A DNA stretch of 64,000 bases from Rhodococcus sp. Z13 (GTDB taxonomy: Bacteria > Actinomycetota > Actinomycetes > Mycobacteriales > Mycobacteriaceae): the NCBI RefSeq assembly GCF_025837095.1, contig NZ_CP107551.1:3962668-4026667 (forward strand), given 5' to 3'. This document shows, piece by piece, positions 58,472-64,000 of the stretch. Positions within the stretch are counted from its first letter, which is position 1. Each line of letters opens with the position of its first letter. The position numbers were made by a program, and so were the translations under genes. Below the pieces are notes generated by a model. That model did not search any database and was not told where the DNA came from. It saw only the letters and a list, made by a program, of their open reading frames with translations.

Positions 58472-58951
58472 TCAGGCGCCGACGGGCGTCAGCACGAACA
58501 CCGGGATCTCCCGGTCCGTACGCTTCGCGTACAGCGCGTAGTTCGGCCACGTGTCGAGCAGCACCGGCCACAGCCGTTCGCGTTCCTCACCGTGCGCGAC
58601 CCGCACCGAGACGCGGTGGTCGCGCCCCTCGTACCGGACGTCCGCCTCGTCGGCGGCGCGCAGGTTCAGCGCCCAGGCGGGTGCCTTCGGATGCCCCCAG
58701 TTCGAACCCACCACCAGCCAGCCACCGTCGTGCGGCACGCACAGCAGTGGCGTCGACCGCTGTTCCCCGCTCTTGCGGCCCCGCACGGTGAGCAGCAGCG
58801 AGGGCAGGCCCGCGATCGTCAGCAGCGTGACCTTCCCGCGGGTGACCCGCTGGATGGTCTTGTCCACCGCGATGATCTGCCGCGAGTACTGCGGCAGCCA
58901 CGGCAGGGCACCGATACGGACGGCCACCGGCCGGAGCGGATTCCTCGGCAT
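58472..58951 (-). CDS. Nitroreductase/deazaflavin (F420)-dependent oxidoreductase, Ddn-like
   Basis: A 159-residue single-domain split beta-barrel protein. LLTVRGRKSGEQRSTPLLCVPHDGGWLVVGSNWGHPKAPAWALNLRA is the DUF385/Ddn signature; these proteins bind coenzyme F420 and reduce quinones, nitro compounds or other substrates at the membrane. A basic N-terminal segment (PVAVRIGALPWLPQYSRQIIAVDK) could contact the membrane as in Ddn. It is 43 bases downstream of the hydrolase gene on the same strand. Confidence 0.87.
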   Translation of the reverse strand: MPRNPLRPVAVRIGALPWLPQYSRQIIAVDKTIQRVTRGKVTLLTIAGLPSLLLTVRGRKSGEQRSTPLLCVPHDGGWLVVGSNWGHPKAPAWALNLRAADEADVRYEGRDHRVSVRVAHGEERERLWPVLLDTWPNYALYAKRTDREIPVFVLTPVGA

Positions 58952-58994
58952 CTGTCCCCCTGTCGAGACGAACGTCCGTCTGCCGGAGCGCCGG

Positions 58995-59867
58995 CTACCT
59001 CCCCCAGGCTCCGAGCAGCGTCCGTACCGCAGCCACGACGGCGAGCGGCTGATCGATCATAGGGTGATGTCCGGACGCGGGCAGGTCGACGAGGAGGGCG
59101 TCGGGGCCGAACTGCTCGATCATCCGCTCGTAGAGGGCGTCGGAGATGATGCCGTACTCGCAGCGGAAGTAGGCGACGCGGCACTTCGGGCGCATCCCCT
59201 CGAAGCTGCGGGCGGCCTGCCGTCCGACGCGGCGGCGATCGAACTTCCAGGCGACGCCGCCCTCGACGTCCTTCAGCGACCCGCGGGCGATGTGGTCGAG
59301 CACGTAGGACTCGGCGTGGTCCTGCGGCGGGACGAGCCGGAACCTGGCGACCGCGTCGTCGGCCGAGGGGTAGATCCTCGGTGGACGGGAGCTGTTCAGT
59401 GCTTTCGCCTGCATCTCGAGTTCCTCGGGGGACACGTCGCGGATCGGCGAGTCGATGATCGCGACGCCTGCGAGCCGGTCGCCGTACAGGTGCGAGGCCG
59501 CGAACGAGACGATGCCGCCCATGCTGTGCCCGACGAGGACGGGCGGTCCGACGATGCCGCCGCCCTCCGCGGCCACGAGGATCTCCGCGGACCAGGTCTC
59601 GAGGTCGTAGTGGTCGCGATGGTCGCTGTCGCCGTGCCCGCTCAGGTCCAGGGCGACGACGCGGCGGCCGCGGGCGAGTTGCGGACCGATGTGGTCCCAC
59701 CATCCGGAATGGGCCATGCCGCCGTGGACCAGGACGATTCCCGGCTGTCCGGCCTCACCCCACGCCCGGTAGGCGATGGTCGCACCCGCTGCCTCGACCT
59801 TCCCGGTCTCGACGGGCGCGGCCAGGGCGTCGACGAACCATTGAGGAGCAGATCCGTTAGTGCTCAT
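58995..59867 (-). CDS. Alpha/beta-hydrolase
   Basis: A 290-residue hydrolase. IVLVHGGMAHSGWW is the oxyanion loop, ALDLSGHGDSDHR the family motif, VLVGHSMGGIVSFA the nucleophile elbow (Ser), IIDSPIRD the acid region and ASGHHPMIDQP the catalytic His. Length and cap region fit epoxide-hydrolase-, lactonase- or esterase-like enzymes. It overlaps the upstream TetR gene by 11 bases. It is last-but-one in the operon running deacylase-TetR-hydrolase-Ddn. Confidence 0.87.
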   Translation of the reverse strand: MSTNGSAPQWFVDALAAPVETGKVEAAGATIAYRAWGEAGQPGIVLVHGGMAHSGWWDHIGPQLARGRRVVALDLSGHGDSDHRDHYDLETWSAEILVAAEGGGIVGPPVLVGHSMGGIVSFAASHLYGDRLAGVAIIDSPIRDVSPEELEMQAKALNSSRPPRIYPSADDAVARFRLVPPQDHAESYVLDHIARGSLKDVEGGVAWKFDRRRVGRQAARSFEGMRPKCRVAYFRCEYGIISDALYERMIEQFGPDALLVDLPASGHHPMIDQPLAVVAAVRTLLGAWGR

Positions 59868-60495
59868 CACCCGAACTTATGCGAGCTGTGACGCCGACCA
59901 ACATCCGGGCCACCAATTCGATGCGGCGCTCGTCCATCTCCGGCTGCGGATGCACGGTCGCCGACACCGCCTCGCCGTCGAACAGGTGTACGGCCGTCAG
60001 CAGCAGCACGTCGAACACCGCGGGGTCGAACCGCGCCGCGACCGGCAGCGACCTGCCGAAATCGACGATCTGCGCGTGGTAGCGCGCGGCCATCGGTGCC
60101 AGGTGTTCCCGCAGTGCCGCGTCGGTGCGGGCCGCGCCGAGCAGTTCGTACCAGGCCGCGTTCATCGGCGCGCGGCAGGCCGCACGCAGCAGCTCGAGGC
60201 ATTCCCGCACGGAGTCGACGCTGTCGTCGCTCGCCCCGAGGGCCTCGAGTCCGGCGCGGAAGTTCGCGAACTGGCGCACGCGTACCTCGTCGGCGGCCGC
60301 AACCATGAGGTTCAGGCGGGTCGGGAAGTGCCGGAACACCCCTCCCGAGGACACCCCGGAGCGCCGGCACACCTCCCCGACGGTGGTCGCGGTGTAGCCG
60401 AGCTCGGCGAGGGCCGTGATCGTCGCGTCGAGGATGCGGCCGATCGTCTCCTCCCGGCGCTGCTGCTGGGTACGTCGCGTGACGGGAGCGCTCAT
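59857..60495 (-). CDS. TetR/AcrR family regulator
   Basis: A 212-residue repressor. The helix-turn-helix LGYTATTVGEVCRRSGVSSGGVFRHFPTRLNLMVAAADE occupies about residues 33-70. The ATG overlaps the deacylase TGA (ATGA) and its own stop overlaps the hydrolase start, so it is embedded in the operon it probably controls. No separate promoter is seen. Its operator may lie in the 72-base divergent region at 62328-62399. Confidence 0.88.
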   Translation of the reverse strand: MSAPVTRRTQQQRREETIGRILDATITALAELGYTATTVGEVCRRSGVSSGGVFRHFPTRLNLMVAAADEVRVRQFANFRAGLEALGASDDSVDSVRECLELLRAACRAPMNAAWYELLGAARTDAALREHLAPMAARYHAQIVDFGRSLPVAARFDPAVFDVLLLTAVHLFDGEAVSATVHPQPEMDERRIELVARMLVGVTARISSGDEH

Positions 60496-62327
60496 GCGGC
60501 GGATCCGGCGGGGGCCGACCGTGCCGGGGCGGGGCCGCGTTCGTCGACACCGGCGCGCAGGAACCGGCCGGTCCCGACGGTGCGGCCGTAGCCGGGCACG
60601 AACTCGCCCTCCCGGAAGACGACCCTGCCCGCGACGGCGGTGGCGGTCACCGCCCGGTCGTTGCGGTCGACCATGCGCTGCAGTCCGCCGAACTCCTCCA
60701 TCGGTGCCTCGTGGTAGGCGTCGACGTCGTCGGTCAGGCCGGCCGGGTCGACGACGACGAAGTCGGCGCGGTCCCCGATGCGCAGGTGCCCCGCGTCGAT
60801 GCCGTAGAAGTCGCCGAGTTCGCCGGTGAGCTTGTGGACGATCTGCCCGAGCGGCAGGATCGGCTCGCCGCGGCGTTCGGCGTCGTGGGCGCGGCGCAGC
60901 AGGCAGATGGCGAAGTTGTAGAAGGCCATGTTCCGCAGGTGCGCACCGGCGTCGGAGAAGCCGATGGTGACGCCGGGTGTGCGTACCAGCCGGTCGGCGA
61001 CCTTCCGCCGGTCGTTGGCGATCACGGTGTGCCAGCGGAACTCCCGGCCGTGCTCGACGACGAGGTCGAGGAAGGTGTCGACCGGGTGCAGATTCCGTGC
61101 GCGGGCGACGTCACCGATGGACCGGCCGACGAGCGAGCTGTCGGGGCACGCGACGATGCGGGTGTCGTCGAAGTCGCGGTGCCACACCCGCGGGGAGAAC
61201 CTCTTCTCGAAGTCCTGCCGGAACCAGCGGCGGTAGGCCTCGTCGCGCATCAGGTCGTTGCGGGCGATCTCGTCGTTGAGATGCAGTGCGGCCCGGCCGG
61301 ATCCGAACTCCTCGAAGACCACGAGGTCGATGCCGTCCGAGTACACCTCGAAAGTGGTGGGCAGGTGCTGCCACCGGAAGGCCCCCCTGCCGATCCGGTT
61401 GGCGGCGAACGCGATCGGACCGAAGATGCGGTTGACCCAGCGTTCCGCCTTGGTATCGGCGGCAGCGAGGACCGACGCCTTCATCGGCTTGCGTCCGATA
61501 CCGGTGCTCGCGAGCGCGAAGAAGGCGACGTCGTACTTGGTGTTGAGGTTCGGCACGGCCTGCAGCACGCGGCCGCGGCGACGCAGGATCCGGTGCAGGC
61601 GACGGAATTCCGACCACGACGCGTGCGTCGACGGCAGGGTGCGGGAACGGTAGCGGTCGCCGTCCATCTTGTCCCAGGGGTTCGTCATGGTCGACACCCC
61701 GAGGAAGCCGGCGTCGAGGGCATCCTCGACCCGCGCGTCGATGTCCGCCAGCTCGGCACGGGTGGGGCGGTTCGCCGATTCGGTGGAGCGGCCGAGGCCC
61801 ATCACCGACGCTCGCACGTCGGAGTGCCCGATGAAGGCGGTGATGTTGGGGCCGAGCGGAAGCCGGTTCAGGGCATCGATGTACTCGCGCGGGGTCTCCC
61901 ACGTCCTGGTCTTCTCGAGGGCGGCGAGCACGTGTTCGCGCGGGACAGCTTCGACGCGGCTGAACAGGTCGGCGGCGTCGAGGGGCGGGACGAAGACGGT
62001 GGACAGGGAGCAGTTGCCCATGAGCACGGTCGTGACGCCGTGCCGGACCGATTCGGGCAGGCCGGGGCCGACGAGGACCTCGGCGTCGTAGTGGGTGTGG
62101 GTGTCGACGAAGCCGGGCATCACCCAGCGGCCGTGTGCCTCGACGACCTCGGTGTCCGGACCGACCGGCAGGTCGTCGGTGGTGGCGGTGACGAGGACGC
62201 CGTCGCGGATGCCGAGGTTGCGGACGACGCCCGGGGCGCCCGTGCCGTCGAACCACAGCCCCCCGCGTACGACGACGTCGAAGTCGTCTCGTGTGCGATC
62301 TCCCGATGTGTGATCTGCGCCACTCAT
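60492..62327 (-). CDS. N-acyl-D-amino-acid deacylase-like amidohydrolase
   Basis: A 611-residue member of the amidohydrolase superfamily. VMPGFVDTHTHYDAEVLVGP carries the HXH metal ligands; FIGHSDVRASV and SDAGAHLRNMAFYNFAI carry the later His and Asp. The C-terminal strand returns to the composite domain (LRIGDRADFVVVDPAGL, ending AVAGRVVFREGEFVPG). This arrangement fits D-aminoacylases, which remove acyl groups from N-acyl-D-amino acids with zinc. On the minus strand TACCCT lies six bases before the ATG and there is no Shine-Dalgarno, so it is likely leaderless. It is divergent from a D-threonine-aldolase-like gene. Confidence 0.85.
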   Translation of the reverse strand: MSGADHTSGDRTRDDFDVVVRGGLWFDGTGAPGVVRNLGIRDGVLVTATTDDLPVGPDTEVVEAHGRWVMPGFVDTHTHYDAEVLVGPGLPESVRHGVTTVLMGNCSLSTVFVPPLDAADLFSRVEAVPREHVLAALEKTRTWETPREYIDALNRLPLGPNITAFIGHSDVRASVMGLGRSTESANRPTRAELADIDARVEDALDAGFLGVSTMTNPWDKMDGDRYRSRTLPSTHASWSEFRRLHRILRRRGRVLQAVPNLNTKYDVAFFALASTGIGRKPMKASVLAAADTKAERWVNRIFGPIAFAANRIGRGAFRWQHLPTTFEVYSDGIDLVVFEEFGSGRAALHLNDEIARNDLMRDEAYRRWFRQDFEKRFSPRVWHRDFDDTRIVACPDSSLVGRSIGDVARARNLHPVDTFLDLVVEHGREFRWHTVIANDRRKVADRLVRTPGVTIGFSDAGAHLRNMAFYNFAICLLRRAHDAERRGEPILPLGQIVHKLTGELGDFYGIDAGHLRIGDRADFVVVDPAGLTDDVDAYHEAPMEEFGGLQRMVDRNDRAVTATAVAGRVVFREGEFVPGYGRTVGTGRFLRAGVDERGPAPARSAPAGSAA

Positions 62328-62333
62328 GCGGCG

Positions 62334-62393
62334 AGGGTAACACGAGAAAGAGGTCGCGCACTCTCTAAATTCCCGTTCCCGCCGGACTAGGGT
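62334..62393. promoter_or_regulatory. Compact divergent leaderless promoters
   Basis: Only 72 bases separate two start codons. On the minus strand TACCCT (plus 62334-62339) is six bases before ATG 62327; on the plus strand TAGGGT (62388-62393) is six bases before ATG 62400. The two -10 boxes are near mirror images at opposite ends, so the -35 regions overlap. Confidence 0.5.
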
Positions 62394-62399
62394 GCGGCC

Positions 62400-63461
62400 A
62401 TGGCACTCGAAGCGACCCCCGTCCTGCTCGTCGACCGCGACGTCCTCGATCGCAACATCGCGCGGATGGCGGCGTCCGCGCGGAACCGGGGTCTGGCGCT
62501 GCGCCCTCACGCGAAGACCCACAAGTGCCCCGAGATCGCACGACTGCAGGTCGAGGCGGGTGCGACCGGCCTGACCGTCGCCACCGTGACGGAGGCGGAG
62601 GTATTCGCCGCCGCCGGATTCGACGACCTGTTCGTCGCCTATCCGCTGTGGGTCGACGCGGCCCGCGGCGCCCGCCTGCGAGCCCTCGCCGAGCGGATGC
62701 GACTGACCGTCGGTATCGATTCCGCTGCCGGGGCACGGGCCCTCGCCGAACACGCCGGCACCGGCATCGGGGTGCTCGTCGAGATCGACAGCGGGCACCA
62801 CCGCACGGGCGTCGCCCCCGAACGGGCCGGGGCGGTCGCCGCGGCCGCACGGGAGGCCGGGCTCGAGGTGGTCGGCGTCTTCACCTTCCCCGGTCACTCC
62901 TATGCCCCGGATGCACCCTCGTCCGCAGCCCGGGAGGAGGCCGACGCGCTGGCCGCGGCCGCCGAATCGCTGCGCGCCGCGGGTGCCGAACCGGCGATCG
63001 TCAGCGGCGGGTCCTCCCCCACGGCGCTGATCGACGTACCCACTCCCGCAACCGAACTGCGCCCCGGCGTCTACGTCTTCGGCGACGCCCAGCAGCTCGA
63101 ACTCGGAGCCGTCGCCGAAGAGGACGTCGCCCTCACCGCGCTGGCGACCGTCGTGTCGGTCCGGGACGGGATCGTCGTGCTCGACGCCGGGTCGAAGATC
63201 CTCGGTGCCGACCGGGCGGCCTGGGCGACCGGACACGGCCGGATCCTCGGCGAACCCGACGCGCGGATCACCGCCCTGTCGGAGCACCACGCCACCGTGC
63301 AGTGGCCCGGCTCGTCGCCGCGTCCCGCTCCGGGCGACCGGGTGCGGGTGATCCCCAACCACGCGTGCAACGCCGTGAACCTCGTGGACGAGCTCGTCGT
63401 GGTCTCCGGCGACGCACCGGTGGACGTGTGGCGGGTGGCCGCGCGAGGATGCAACGTGTGA
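62400..63461 (+). CDS. D-threonine aldolase / D-serine dehydratase-like PLP enzyme
   Basis: A 353-residue fold-type III (alanine-racemase-like) enzyme. TPVLLVDRDVLDRNIARMA starts the barrel. The PLP Lys is in LRPHAKTHKCPEIA, and SGGSSPTAL holds the phosphate loop. The C-terminal metal site is SEHHATVQWPG and IPNHACNAVN (His and Cys ligands), typical of D-threonine aldolases and DSD1-type D-serine dehydratases. Either reaction consumes a D-amino acid. It is divergent from an N-acyl-D-amino-acid deacylase, so the two probably act in sequence. Its stop overlaps the next GTG. Confidence 0.85.
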   Translation: MALEATPVLLVDRDVLDRNIARMAASARNRGLALRPHAKTHKCPEIARLQVEAGATGLTVATVTEAEVFAAAGFDDLFVAYPLWVDAARGARLRALAERMRLTVGIDSAAGARALAEHAGTGIGVLVEIDSGHHRTGVAPERAGAVAAAAREAGLEVVGVFTFPGHSYAPDAPSSAAREEADALAAAAESLRAAGAEPAIVSGGSSPTALIDVPTPATELRPGVYVFGDAQQLELGAVAEEDVALTALATVVSVRDGIVVLDAGSKILGADRAAWATGHGRILGEPDARITALSEHHATVQWPGSSPRPAPGDRVRVIPNHACNAVNLVDELVVVSGDAPVDVWRVAARGCNV

Positions 63462-64000
63462 CGCGCACACGTCTTGCCGGGCTGATCGCGGTGGCCGCAC
63501 TGCTGCCGCTGGTCTCCTGCGGGTCCGAGACGACCGAGACCGCCGGACCGGCGACCACGAGCGCCTCGGTCGTGTCCGTCGTGCCGGAGGCCGGAGCACC
63601 CCGCGTCACCGGCACGATCGCCTCCGGCCTCGACACCGCCTGGGGCATCGCCTTCCTGCCGGGCGGATCGGCGCTGGTCACCGAGCGCGACACCGGCCGC
63701 GTCCTCGAGATCACCGACGGCACCTGCCGTGAGGTGGGGCGTGTCGAAGACACCCTCGCGCAAGGGGAATCGGGTCTGCTGGGGATCGCGGTGTCGCCGG
63801 GCTTCGCCACCGACCGGCAGGTGTTCCTGTACGCGACCACGGCCGACGACAACCGCGTGCTGCGCGCGACCTTCGACGGGGAGACCCTGTCGGAGCCGGA
63901 GGTGATCCTCGACGGCATCCCGGCCGGACGGATCCACGACGGCGGACGCATGATCGTCGGCCCCGACGGCATGCTCTACGTCGCGACCGGCGAGGCGGGC
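63458..64000 (+). CDS. PQQ-type sugar dehydrogenase-like lipoprotein, N-terminal part
   Basis: GTG 63458 overlaps the preceding stop (GTGA). The visible 181 residues start with a lipoprotein signal (TRTRLAGLIAVAALLPLVSC, Cys at residue 21), a Thr/Ser linker, and then a beta-propeller of the glucose/sorbosone dehydrogenase type: LDTAWGIAFLPGGSALVTERDTG, ESGLLGIAVSPGFATDRQVFLY, GRIHDGGRMIVGPDGMLYVATGE. The family includes soluble PQQ glucose dehydrogenases and the mycobacterial lipoprotein LppZ. PQQ use cannot be judged from this part. The gene continues beyond the window edge. Confidence 0.85.
   Translation, partial: MTRTRLAGLIAVAALLPLVSCGSETTETAGPATTSASVVSVVPEAGAPRVTGTIASGLDTAWGIAFLPGGSALVTERDTGRVLEITDGTCREVGRVEDTLAQGESGLLGIAVSPGFATDRQVFLYATTADDNRVLRATFDGETLSEPEVILDGIPAGRIHDGGRMIVGPDGMLYVATGEAG

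Noticed and set aside
60711-62390. 559-codon plus-strand frame opposite the deacylase gene
   Set aside because: Val/Asp/Gly-rich shadow; the minus-strand protein has all amidohydrolase motifs.

Overview
The window is high-GC DNA from a mycolic-acid-producing actinobacterium, most likely Rhodococcus or a close relative. The evidence is an MmpL3-type trehalose monomycolate exporter, an AftD-type arabinofuranosyltransferase, two KstR-like operators, an F420/Ddn-like protein, and a gene order that, from memory, parallels the M. tuberculosis Rv0207c-Rv0241c region. It looks like ordinary chromosome. I saw no rRNA, tRNA, insertion sequence, prophage or CRISPR array, and no gene-free stretch above 300 bp.

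Layout. 1-4.4 kb: end of a MaoC dehydratase, a TetR regulator, the lipoprotein hexosaminidase LpqI, a universal stress protein and isochorismate synthase. 4.4-17.6 kb: envelope glycan block with a tiny membrane protein, AftD, an acyltransferase, a DUF3068 protein, a flippase, a large membrane protein, a GT4 glycosyltransferase, a methyltransferase and a ROK sugar kinase. 17.7-26.6 kb: CBS protein, aldehyde dehydrogenase under a KstR-like box, cysE-cysK, a secreted beta-propeller, PEP carboxykinase and a small acidic protein. 26.6-33.2 kb: a pair of degenerate P-loop proteins (one frameshifted), TrmB, an NYN-domain protein and MmpL3. 33.3-39.9 kb: a LiaFSR-like three-gene signalling operon, a membrane adenylate cyclase, a YbhN-like membrane protein, YceI and DUF3054.

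40-54 kb: peptide transporter, frameshifted TauE/SafE transporter, a tandem pair of penicillin-binding proteins (one active, one lacking catalytic residues), an ABC-F protein behind a WhiB7-like promoter, hydrolase, TetR, a KstR-box acyl-CoA dehydrogenase, a CbiM-like permease and two tandem secreted paralogues. 54-58.5 kb: a TetR-flanked operon headed by a leaderless cysteine-containing leader peptide, encoding a DUF4242 protein, an acyl-CoA-dehydrogenase-like flavoprotein and an SsuABC/TauABC-type transporter, probably for organosulfur scavenging. 58.5-64 kb: Ddn-like oxidoreductase, hydrolase, TetR, N-acyl-D-amino-acid deacylase and, divergently, a D-threonine-aldolase-like enzyme, then the start of a PQQ-type sugar dehydrogenase lipoprotein.

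Recurring themes are envelope biogenesis, sterol/lipid catabolism and sulfur metabolism. Many genes appear to be transcribed without a leader, with TANNNT placed 6-8 bases before the start codon, and strong stem-loops punctuate most convergent junctions. Two genes carry one-base frameshifts at or near short G/C runs, so sequencing error must be excluded before calling them pseudogenes.
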